DNA of 64,000 nucleotides from Buttiauxella massiliensis (lineage in GTDB: Bacteria > Pseudomonadota > Gammaproteobacteria > Enterobacterales > Enterobacteriaceae). Made by a program: the position numbers and the translations under genes. Below the pieces are notes generated by a model that saw only the letters and a program-made list of their open reading frames with translations, made no database searches and was not told the DNA's origin. The stretch lies in NCBI RefSeq assembly GCF_902500225.1, contig NZ_LR722650.1, forward strand, positions 62,001-126,000. The letters are read 5' to 3'. Of this stretch, positions 57,215-64,000 are shown in pieces. Positions within the stretch are counted from its first letter, which is position 1; the number at the start of each line of letters is the position of its first letter.

Positions 57215-57373
57215 TAATCCCTCTTCAATAGCTAACACTTTTTCCAAGCCGCAGGGTTCTTGAGGTATTACTATTTGATAACGAAACCAGGTGGTTAAAA
57301 AATAGTAAAATATGATGAGGGGGATTTAATGTGTCTTGTAAATAAAGATCGGAAGATAAATGTTTTTCTTTTA

Positions 57374-57387
57374 ATCCAAAATTGGAT
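57374..57387. promoter_or_regulatory. Conserved palindrome before adhesin gene 2
   Basis: ATCCAAAATTGGAT is a near-perfect palindrome about 195 bp before the promoter. The identical 14-mer recurs at 58981-58994 (gene 3) and 60564-60577 (gene 4). A degenerate version is at 55779-55793 (gene 1). It may bind a shared regulator. Confidence 0.45.
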
Positions 57388-57568
57388 TAATAAATCCTGG
57401 ATTGTATGGATTTAATATTATAACCATCAGTGGTGCGAAGTATTTTTATGATGAACAAAAGGTTATCCATCATTTGGGTTGTCGTTTTTAATACGTCGAA
57501 CCGGTAATGAATATCTATAGATGCCCTTTGATTTGTCGCCATAAGGGATATTTTAAGAATCTCACTAC

Positions 57569-57596
57569 TTGAAACCATTTAGAAATCACGTATCGT
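57569..57596 (+). promoter_or_regulatory. Promoter of adhesin gene 2
   Basis: TTGAAA-N16-TATCGT is identical in boxes and nearly in spacer to the gene 1 promoter. It lies 88 bp before the start codon. Confidence 0.5.
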
Positions 57597-57683
57597 GGTT
57601 GACTTATTGTTGAATAATATTTTTTCTTACCCTCAAATAATACTGATTTGCGCAGTCATTATTTAAACAATAGTGAAGTACAT

Positions 57684-58670
57684 ATGATGATAAAAAGGCT
57701 GTTTTTACTATTTTACTTATTGTTATTAGCCACAATAATACTGTTTATCCCTAAACCAGCACAGGCTTTTTACTGTACCTCTGCTGGAGTCTCAGCCGGC
57801 GGAGCGGGGACTTTCAATATTCCGGTTAACGTCACGCTAACAAGGTCGGGGGATGGTTTTATCATTACCGATCTTGCCCAGTACACCACCTGTGGTGGGG
57901 CGACAGGTGCATCTACATATGACGCACTGCGTATCTATGATATGAGTATTTCGCCACTGTTGATGGCAAAAGGCTACTCGGGGTTTGTCATAAATGCCGA
58001 TAGCACTCAAATCAACGCTCCAGTAGGAATTTCCTGCGTTTGGCCAAATACGCAGTGCGGTAACCTTGGAAATATTACCTCACCGCTGAAAATTAAAATT
58101 GGCATGCGAAGTACCTCTTTAGTGACGCAGGGAATTACCATCCCCCAGGGGGCGGAAATTGCCAGTATCAGCGTGCAACAACGATCTTTTAGCACCTGGG
58201 GCTGGAATAAAATCTGGAAATTTGTTTTAGCCAGCCCTCTGGTCATACCAAGTTATACCTGCAATGCGACCATGCCAGATTCGGTAACTACTGTAACATT
58301 GCCGCCGGTTGATGCCTGGACCCTTCGTAACGGCGGTGGCGGCAGGTATTTGGGGGCAAAAAAAACCTTTAACATCCTTTTAGATTGCACCCCCGAAACC
58401 ATTGTTTCCGTTGCCTATACTGGAAGCACGATGTCAGGAACGGATGATGTTCTCGTTAATACCACTCCGGGCAATGACAATGTGGGAATTCAGGTCTTTT
58501 CTGGATCTAACGCGCTGACATTCAATGGACCAGAAACACAAATCATGAGCAGCGCTTTGGCGAGCCAAACCTTAGCTTATGACGCATATTATTATTACAA
58601 GGATAACAATGGCGGTGTGCGCGGCGGGCTGGTGACAGCTTCCGCAGTCTTTACTTTTAATTATAAATAA
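57684..58670 (+). CDS. Fimbrial-adhesin-like two-domain protein, copy 2
   Basis: The ATG at 57684 (MMIKRLFLLFYLLLL) gives 328 residues with a signal peptide ending PAQA. It is the closest relative of copy 1. A central block from SPLKIKIGMRSTSLVTQG to TTVTLPPVDA is almost unchanged, while the surface-like stretches before and after it differ. The C-terminal pilin-like domain ends AVFTFNYK, as in copy 1. It carries three more residues than copy 1, in INADS and KDNNGG insertions. The same AT-rich leader and 3' flank show that copies 1 and 2 arose by duplication. Confidence 0.75.
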   Translation: MMIKRLFLLFYLLLLATIILFIPKPAQAFYCTSAGVSAGGAGTFNIPVNVTLTRSGDGFIITDLAQYTTCGGATGASTYDALRIYDMSISPLLMAKGYSGFVINADSTQINAPVGISCVWPNTQCGNLGNITSPLKIKIGMRSTSLVTQGITIPQGAEIASISVQQRSFSTWGWNKIWKFVLASPLVIPSYTCNATMPDSVTTVTLPPVDAWTLRNGGGGRYLGAKKTFNILLDCTPETIVSVAYTGSTMSGTDDVLVNTTPGNDNVGIQVFSGSNALTFNGPETQIMSSALASQTLAYDAYYYYKDNNGGVRGGLVTASAVFTFNYK

Positions 58671-58722
58671 AGTGTTTCGGGTGGTGTGTTAAGTTCCGCT
58701 ACCGTTCACTTCACTTTTCTGT

Positions 58723-58759
58723 AAGCCCTGTATCGGCTGTTTAATCTGATGCAGGGCTT
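58723..58759 (+). terminator. Hairpin after adhesin gene 2
   Basis: This is the same hairpin as after gene 1, with one G-U pair (GATGCAGGGCTT in the second arm). Confidence 0.6.
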
Positions 58760-58771
58760 ACTGCATTATAT

Positions 58772-58821
58772 TTTCCGGGCAATGATAAACAGCCTCGGAA
58801 ATAACAGTAGTATGCTGCCAT
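58772..58821 (-). pseudogene. Relic of the tam 3' end, copy B
   Basis: This second 50-base copy of the end of tam matches 62051-62100 at 47 positions. It shares two of the three changes seen in copy A (AATGAT and CAGTAG), so the two relics share a common origin. It lies 32 bp before the start of the third unit. Confidence 0.85.
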
Positions 58822-59151
58822 TAATCCCTCTTCAATAGCTAACACTTTTTCCAAGCCGCAGGGTTCTTGAGGCATTACTATTTGACAACGAAACCAGGTG
58901 GTTAAAAAATAGTAAAATATGATGAGGGAAATTTAATGTGTCTTGTGAATAAAGGTCGTAAGATAATTTTTTTTCTTATAATCCAAAATTGGATTAATAA
59001 ATTCACGAGGTAATTATCATTATTTACGTGGTGCCAGGTATCTTTGTGATAAATATAAGATTAACCAATTTTCAATGCGTTGTACGGGTGGGGAATATTC
59101 GCACATGACGGCTGACCCGTTGCCGTAAACATTTTTTAAGAATCTTACCAC

Positions 59152-59179
59152 TTGAAACTGTTCAGAAGTGACTTAATAT
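59152..59179 (+). promoter_or_regulatory. Promoter of adhesin gene 3
   Basis: TTGAAA-N16-TAATAT is preceded by TTTTTTAAGAATCTTACCAC, a variant of the shared block. It lies 90 bp before the start codon. The palindrome at 58981-58994 lies 157 bp upstream. Confidence 0.5.
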
Positions 59180-59268
59180 CGCTAAGTCATGCATTACCTA
59201 CTCCTTCCTTTTAAATCGTATTTCCCTATACTGGGTTAATGTAATTGTAACGAAACTAGTGAACTCAT

Positions 59269-60270
59269 ATGATGATAAAAAGACTGTTTCGACTATTTTT
59301 CTTGCCGCTGTCAGTCACAATAATGCTTTTTATCCCTAAAAGCGCGCTGGCTTTTACGTGTTATAGTAATGGCCAGTCTGTCTATAATGGAGCGGCGACT
59401 TTTGTCGTGTATGTTGATCCGGTTGTTTTGGATAAAACAGTTGATAAGATCATTATCAGTGACATGAGCAAGTACGCATCATGCAAAGGCTCAACGGGGC
59501 CGACCTTTAAGGACGCTTTAACTGGCATACCTGCAGACATCTCACCAACCTTTGCCAAACTTGGTTATGAAGGTTATTTTGAGAGTGGTGGTGAGGATAA
59601 TTCATTTTTGCAAAGTACCTGTTTCTGGCCCGATAACAAATGCACCATTTCTAGTACTGATAAAGAAATTACACTGCCCATTGACGCGAGAATTGGTCTT
59701 AAGCGAGTCGCTCCCGGTGACTGGAATAATGCGGAAGATCTGCCTGCGGGTACTGAAATCGCCAGAATTTATGGGGAAATGCGGGGTATGGGGGCATGGC
59801 AACCTAGCTGGCGATTGACCTGGGTCTTTAAACTGGGTGCCCCCGTGGTTATACCTCGATATACCTGTCAGATTGAAAGGTTTGATAATGACGTTACCCT
59901 GCCGAGTATTGACCGTGAGGATTTACGTCACAAAGGGGATGGGCGAATTGATAAGGTGACTAAAAGTTTCCGCATGGATTTAAGCTGCGCGTCCGGGACT
60001 GGGGTATCGGTAACCTTTAACGGCACTAAAATGCCTGATAAAGATGATGTTTTAGCCAACACGACGCCCGGTAATGAAAATATAGGCATACAGATAGTCT
60101 CTGGCAGCACACCCGTTAAGCTGGGCGTCACTAACGAGGTGATTGAAAGTTCCCAGGAGCACGAATCACTCAATTACAACGCCTATTATTACTACAACGG
60201 TAAGGATTTAATGGATGTACACGGTGGGCTCATCACGGCCAGTACGGAAGTGATCTTTGATTATAAATAA
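59269..60270 (+). CDS. Fimbrial-adhesin-like two-domain protein, copy 3
   Basis: The 333-residue protein starts MMIKRLFRLFFLPLSVTIMLFIPKSALAFTC, with a signal peptide ending ALA. It has the same plan as copies 1 and 2 but is clearly divergent from them. The N-terminal domain has FTCYSNGQSVYNGAATFVV and STCFWPDNKCTISS. The C-terminal domain begins PRYTCQIERFDNDVTLPSIDREDL and has NTTPGNENIGIQIVSG, NYNAYYYYNGKD and a final strand STEVIFDYK. It forms a close pair with copy 4. Secretion and assembly probably depend on a chaperone-usher system encoded elsewhere, if it is assembled at all. Confidence 0.75.
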   Translation: MMIKRLFRLFFLPLSVTIMLFIPKSALAFTCYSNGQSVYNGAATFVVYVDPVVLDKTVDKIIISDMSKYASCKGSTGPTFKDALTGIPADISPTFAKLGYEGYFESGGEDNSFLQSTCFWPDNKCTISSTDKEITLPIDARIGLKRVAPGDWNNAEDLPAGTEIARIYGEMRGMGAWQPSWRLTWVFKLGAPVVIPRYTCQIERFDNDVTLPSIDREDLRHKGDGRIDKVTKSFRMDLSCASGTGVSVTFNGTKMPDKDDVLANTTPGNENIGIQIVSGSTPVKLGVTNEVIESSQEHESLNYNAYYYYNGKDLMDVHGGLITASTEVIFDYK

Positions 60271-60756
60271 CGTATTCGGTTTTCAGCGAAATTAGCAGCA
60301 TGTGAGGGCGTTGCCTGCCAATGAATGAGCTTTAACTGCGAACTTCCTTCTTGAGTGGCAGGTGAAAGAGTTAATGGATAACTGCGCCCGGGTGTTTACT
60401 TGTGAAATGTTAAATATAATAGTTTGTTAATGTTGGCATTAATTTACAATCTTGAGAGCCAGATATTTAATGACAGTGCCGGGTTGTTAAAAATGGTAGG
60501 CAATGTGCAAATATAAATACCCCACCTGTTAATAAGAGGTTGATGATTAATTCTTTTCTTAAAATCCAAAATTGGATCAATATATTATTGATTTCGTGGA
60601 GGGGTGTGTAATTGTTTGAATGATGTCAGTTTTCTGTATTATAAACATAAAAATAACTACGTTGAAGTTTTTAGTGTTTAATGCTTTGAGCCGGTAATAA
60701 GTAAGTGCGCAAGATATCTGACTTGCCCACAACGAATATTTTAAGAATCTCACTAC
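60271..60756 (+). other. AT-rich leader between adhesin genes 3 and 4
   Basis: There is no open frame of interest. The palindrome ATCCAAAATTGGAT is at 60564-60577. A stretch near 60486-60510 resembles the GGTTCTTGAGG/GGTGGTTAAAAA part of the unit start but is degraded. No tam relic is present here, unlike the two preceding gaps. Confidence 0.5.
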
Positions 60757-60784
60757 TTGAAATCATTTAGAAATCCAGTATTAT
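60757..60784 (+). promoter_or_regulatory. Promoter of adhesin gene 4
   Basis: TTGAAA-N16-TATTAT is preceded by TTTTAAGAATCTCACTAC. It lies 93 bp before the start codon. Its -10 box is the closest of the four to consensus. Confidence 0.5.
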
Positions 60785-60876
60785 ATTTTCATCTGTAGCC
60801 TGATTTATTCTCTCCCTCCCATTTAAATTATATTGATCTGTTTAGTTAATATACTTGTAACAATAGTGAAATACAC

Positions 60877-61878
60877 ATGATGATAAAAAGACTGCTTTTG
60901 CTATTTTGCTTACCATTGTTAGCCACAACAATGCTGTTTATCCCTAAAAGCGCGCTGGCTTTTACCTGTTATAGTAATGGTCAGTCTGTCTATAATGGAT
61001 CGGCGACTTTTGTGGTAATTGTCGATCCGATAGTTTTGAGTAAAACAGTTGATGAAGTTATTATCTCCGACATGAGTAAGTACGCATCATGCAAAGGTTC
61101 ACCGGGGCCGAGGTTTAAGGACGGTTTAAAGGGCATACCTGCTGATATTGCCCCCACCTTTGCCAGACTTGGCTATGAAGGCTATTTTGTGAGTGGTGGC
61201 GAGGAGTTTAGCTTTTTGCAAAGTACCTGTTTCTGGCCCGATAACAAATGCACCATTAGAGGTTCTGATGCAGAAGTTACACTGCCTATAGACGCGAAAA
61301 TTGGTCTTAAGCGAGTCGCTCCCGGTGACTGGAATAATGTGGCAGATATACCAGCGGGCACTGAAATTGCCAGAATATATGGAGAAATGCGGGGTAGTGG
61401 GGTATGGCAGCCTAGCTGGCGAGTGACCTGGGTCTTTAAACTGGGTGCCCCCGTGGTTGTACCTCGATATACCTGTCAGATTGAAAGGTTTGATAATGAC
61501 GTTACCCTGCCGAGTATTGACCGTGAGGATTTACGTCACAAAGGGGATGGGCGAGTTGATAAGGTGACTAAAAGTTTCCGCATGGATTTAAATTGTGTGT
61601 CCATGACTGGGGTATCGGTAACCTTTAACGGCACTAAAATGCCTGATAAAGATGATGTTTTAGCCAACACGACGCCCGGTAATGAAAATATAGGCATACA
61701 GATAGTCTCTGGCAGCACGCCCGTTAAGCTGGGCGTCACTAACGAGGTGATTGAAAGTTCTCAGGAGCACGAATCACTCAATTACAACGCCTATTACTAC
61801 TACAACGGTAAGGATTTAATGGATGTACACGGTGGGCTCATCACGGCCAGTACGGAAGTCACCTTTGATTATAAATAA
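60877..61878 (+). CDS. Fimbrial-adhesin-like two-domain protein, copy 4
   Basis: The 333-residue protein starts MMIKRLLLLFCLPLLATTMLFIPKSALAFTC. The C-terminal half is almost identical to copy 3, with only a handful of changes (DLNCVSMTG for DLSCASGTG, TEVTFDYK for TEVIFDYK). The N-terminal domain differs at many more positions (for example VIVDPIVLSKTVDEVIISD and SGGEEFSFLQ). This fits a conserved anchoring domain with a diversifying binding domain. It is the last gene of the array, followed by the converging tam. Confidence 0.75.
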   Translation: MMIKRLLLLFCLPLLATTMLFIPKSALAFTCYSNGQSVYNGSATFVVIVDPIVLSKTVDEVIISDMSKYASCKGSPGPRFKDGLKGIPADIAPTFARLGYEGYFVSGGEEFSFLQSTCFWPDNKCTIRGSDAEVTLPIDAKIGLKRVAPGDWNNVADIPAGTEIARIYGEMRGSGVWQPSWRVTWVFKLGAPVVVPRYTCQIERFDNDVTLPSIDREDLRHKGDGRVDKVTKSFRMDLNCVSMTGVSVTFNGTKMPDKDDVLANTTPGNENIGIQIVSGSTPVKLGVTNEVIESSQEHESLNYNAYYYYNGKDLMDVHGGLITASTEVTFDYK

Positions 61879-62044
61879 TGAAAGGTTGGTTATTCGGTTT
61901 TAAGCGAAATAAAGCCATAGGTCAGCGCCCAATACCGCCATAAGGGATGTTTTCATTACGATTATTTCAGCAAAATTCACAGTGTGTGAGGGAGTGACCT
62001 ACGGTCGGTATTCGACTAGCTACCGCCGCTGCGATTGAAGTCAA

Positions 62045-62800
62045 TCAAGATTTCCGGGCAACGATAAACAGTCTCGGAAATAACAGCAGTATGCTGCCAT
62101 CCTTCTGCGGAGGGTAAGCCTGTTTTAATCGCTGATGGTAGCGTTCAAGAAACGACTCCTGTTCGATGGCATCGAGGTTTGCCAGATAAGGCCGTAAACC
62201 GGTAGAACTCAACCATTCAATAATCGCCTGTGCTGATGGCATTACGTGGAAATAGGTTGTACGCCAGATATCCACCGCACAACCCGATTGTGCCAGCAAA
62301 TCGTAATACTGTTGTGCAGGTAACAACGCTTCTCGCCCGGAGTCAGGGTTCCCCAATTCAGCAGCGACCTGGCGCATTAATGTATGCGTTGGCTCCTGCC
62401 AATTATCCGGCATTTGCACCGCTAAAACTCCATTTTCGGCAAGCTGAGCCGCCAGGTGGGGAAACAGTTCTGGATGGTTGCTTACCCACTGCAATGACGC
62501 ATTAGCATAGATAACATCTTGCTTTACCGCCGGCGTCCAGGATGTCACATCAGCCTGTTCAAACTGGCAATTGGGCAGGGCGGCGCGAGCTTTTTCCAAC
62601 ATCGCCGGAGAGCTATCGATGCCGGTCACAGTTGCATCCGGAAAGGCCTGATGCAGTAAAGCGGTACTGTTGCCTGGGCCGCAGCCTAAATCGGCAATAT
62701 GTTTTGCGTCGGGGTGTTGAATGCGCGCGGCGAGTTCTGCTGCCGGGCGCGTACGTTCAGCTGCAAACTGCAAGTAAAGCGCGGGGTTCCAGTCCTGCAT
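62045..62800 (-). CDS. tam: Trans-aconitate 2-methyltransferase Tam
   Basis: The 251-residue SAM-dependent methyltransferase (252 in E. coli) begins [27 protein letters not shown]. Motif I is [15 protein letters not shown] (35-49), with [22 protein letters not shown] and [26 protein letters not shown] after it. It methylates trans-aconitate, an inhibitory by-product of the citric acid cycle. It converges on the adhesin array. Its final 50 coding bases are duplicated twice inside that array (57165 and 58772). Confidence 0.95.
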   Translation of the reverse strand: MQDWNPALYLQFAAERTRPAAELAARIQHPDAKHIADLGCGPGNSTALLHQAFPDATVTGIDSSPAMLEKARAALPNCQFEQADVTSWTPAVKQDVIYANASLQWVSNHPELFPHLAAQLAENGVLAVQMPDNWQEPTHTLMRQVAAELGNPDSGREALLPAQQYYDLLAQSGCAVDIWRTTYFHVMPSAQAIIEWLSSTGLRPYLANLDAIEQESFLERYHQRLKQAYPPQKDGSILLLFPRLFIVARKS

Positions 62801-62918
62801 AGCTTTCTCCTGTGACTTAATTGCATTAAGCGTAGTGATGAATTAAGAAATTGTGCATGGTTTAGAATCTGATTAATTACTGTAACGTAGTGACTAAACT
62901 CAGGTAAGGAAAACCGCT

Positions 62919-63938
62919 ATGAAAGTGACTCGCAAACAGGAAAAGATCGTCAAGCGCACACTGGAGGGCTGGCGTCAGGAGGGGGTGATTGATGCCTCTG
63001 AACAGCAGCGTTTGCAACAAAATCTCTCGGTTCAACTGTTCGACTGGCAACGAATGAGCCGCTATGCATTCTGGATAGCGTTGGCCTGCTTTATTATCGC
63101 GATGGGCAGCCTGGTTGCTGATGAATATTTGATGGCGTTGCTATTTAATTTTGGCTACCTCACGCGCGCGGTCATTTTGCTGCTTATCGCTGTCGCCTTT
63201 TATTGCTGGGGATTCTACCGCCAGAGACAGACGCCGGATAAACGCTACAGCAATGAGGCCATTCTGTTCCTGGGCGTATTATTCACCGCGCTATTTTTAT
63301 GGCAGCTCGGCATGGCGTTTGATAACGGCAGCGGAAATGTAGCACCGCTATTTTTACTCGGCTGCGCGATTTACGGCGTCATTGGCTACCTGAGCCGCTC
63401 GGGTCTTATCTGGCTATTTTTCCTGCTGGCATTAGGCAGCTATTTCGGGGCATCCACAGGCTATTCTTCCGGTTGGGGCGCTTATTGGCTCGGTATGAAC
63501 TACCCAATTCGTTTTGTATTATTCGGCGGGGTGTTACTCGCGGCATGTTACCTGCTTAAAAAACCTTTGCTGCAACGTAACGTGTTTGCAGTCAGCAAAG
63601 CGATGGGGCTGCTGTATCTGTTTATCGCTTTGTGGATTTTGTCGATCTTTGGCAATTACGATTTGGATATATGGCAAAGTGTGCGCCAGATTGAACTGCT
63701 GCACTGGTCATTGCTATTCGCCCTGGCAGCAGGGACATGTATCTGGATTAGCCTGAAAACAGACGATGGAATGCTGCGCGGATTTGGCCTAACGTTCCTC
63801 GGTATTAACCTCTACACCCGCTATTTCGAAATGTTCTGGGACGACACTAATAAAGTGATTTTCTTCTTACTGCTCGCCATCTCGCTGGCCCTTGTCGGGC
63901 GCTATGCCGAGAAGATTTGGCAGCCAGGGGAGAAGTGA
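62919..63938 (+). CDS. DUF2157 membrane protein
   Basis: The 339-residue protein has a basic, soluble N-terminus of about 45 residues (MKVTRKQEKIVKRTLEGWRQEGVIDASEQQRLQQNL), typical of DUF2157, followed by about ten membrane helices. GGTAAGG lies before the ATG. The function of the family is unknown. It is divergent from tam with a 118-bp gap. Confidence 0.88.
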   Translation: MKVTRKQEKIVKRTLEGWRQEGVIDASEQQRLQQNLSVQLFDWQRMSRYAFWIALACFIIAMGSLVADEYLMALLFNFGYLTRAVILLLIAVAFYCWGFYRQRQTPDKRYSNEAILFLGVLFTALFLWQLGMAFDNGSGNVAPLFLLGCAIYGVIGYLSRSGLIWLFFLLALGSYFGASTGYSSGWGAYWLGMNYPIRFVLFGGVLLAACYLLKKPLLQRNVFAVSKAMGLLYLFIALWILSIFGNYDLDIWQSVRQIELLHWSLLFALAAGTCIWISLKTDDGMLRGFGLTFLGINLYTRYFEMFWDDTNKVIFFLLLAISLALVGRYAEKIWQPGEK

Positions 63939-63945
63939 CAGTCGC

Positions 63946-63975
63946 CGGGCGGGTAAGCACAACATTACCCGCCCG
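63946..63975. repeat. Inverted repeat after the DUF2157 gene
   Basis: The arms CGGGCGGGTAA and TTACCCGCCCG surround an 8-bp loop, 7 bp after the stop. No T run follows within the window, so it is a stable hairpin but not a clear intrinsic terminator. Confidence 0.6.
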
Positions 63976-64000
63976 CGAATGGCAAAAATCACTCAGATGT

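Larger units (their letters stand above)
55654..61878 (+). repeat. Tandem array of four adhesin-gene units, about 1.6 kb each
   Basis: Units begin at AGCCGCAGGG: 55654, 57247 and 58854 (steps of 1593 and 1607 bp). The fourth lacks a clear copy of that start but keeps the spacing of start codons (56086, 57684, 59269, 60877: steps 1598, 1585, 1608). Each unit holds an AT-rich leader with a palindrome, a promoter of one type, and one adhesin gene. Units 1 and 2 share their 3' flank, including a terminator and a tam relic. Units 3 and 4 share a different 3' flank (TATTCGGTTTT...AGCGAAAT). Confidence 0.85.

Noticed and set aside
55654-61878. The regular repeats as a CRISPR-like or integron array
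   Set aside because: The period is about 1.6 kb, each unit holds a full gene, and there are no short spacers, attC-like sites or integrase nearby.
63946-63975. Intrinsic terminator at the right edge
   Set aside because: It is a strong hairpin with no following T run in the visible sequence, so it is reported as an inverted repeat only.

Overview
The window is chromosomal DNA of a member of the Enterobacteriaceae. Two long blocks follow Escherichia coli K-12 gene order: ydgI-ydgH-pntAB-uspE-fnr-ogt-abgTBA-abgR-smrA (1-15988), and ydcJ ... opgD ... rimL-ydcK-tehAB ... ydcL ... benE(ydcO) ... rlhA(ydcP) (24847-53994). Products match the E. coli proteins closely in length and motifs. The accessory content is not that of K-12 (protocatechuate catabolism, AfuABC, HpxO), so a genus such as Buttiauxella, Kluyvera or a relative is plausible. 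I cannot fix the genus from sequence alone.

Layout. 1-3270: the partial permease YdgI, periplasmic YdgH, then a cho-type UvrC-like nuclease beside the 3' remnant of a phage-type integrase. 3731-9272: the pntAB transhydrogenase with a CRP/FNR-type site, a hok/sok-type toxin-antitoxin locus with its antisense RNA, uspE, and fnr with an autoregulatory FNR box. 9438-15988: ogt, the p-aminobenzoyl-glutamate operon abgABT with its regulator abgR, and smrA. 16000-24722: a complete beta-ketoadipate (protocatechuate) pathway. It comprises pcaR, then pcaIJFBDC, then pcaQ and pcaHG on the other strand. A 15-bp sequence identical to the pseudomonad PcaR operator lies before pcaI.

24847-38222: ydcJ, then about 12 kb absent from the E. 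coli order. This holds mazEF, an AfuABC sugar-phosphate ABC importer with UhpABC-like regulators, and a LysR/aminotransferase/amino-acid-binding-protein group. 38223-53994: opgD, hicAB, an orphan urate hydroxylase hpxO, rimL, ydcK, tehAB, a VOC protein, lipoprotein YdcL, a DMT transporter with an AraC regulator, benE, a membrane GGDEF-EAL protein and rlhA.

54029-63938: a LysR/PACE efflux pair, then the most unusual part of the window. Four tandem genes for secreted two-domain fimbrial-adhesin-like proteins repeat at about 1.6 kb, with no chaperone or usher gene beside them. Each has the same type of promoter. Two of the intergenic regions carry a 50-bp copy of the 3' end of tam, whose intact gene sits at the far end of the array. 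The array therefore appears to have grown by tandem duplication from an ancestral adhesin-tam junction. A DUF2157 membrane protein closes the window. No rRNA, tRNA, CRISPR array or complete insertion sequence was seen.
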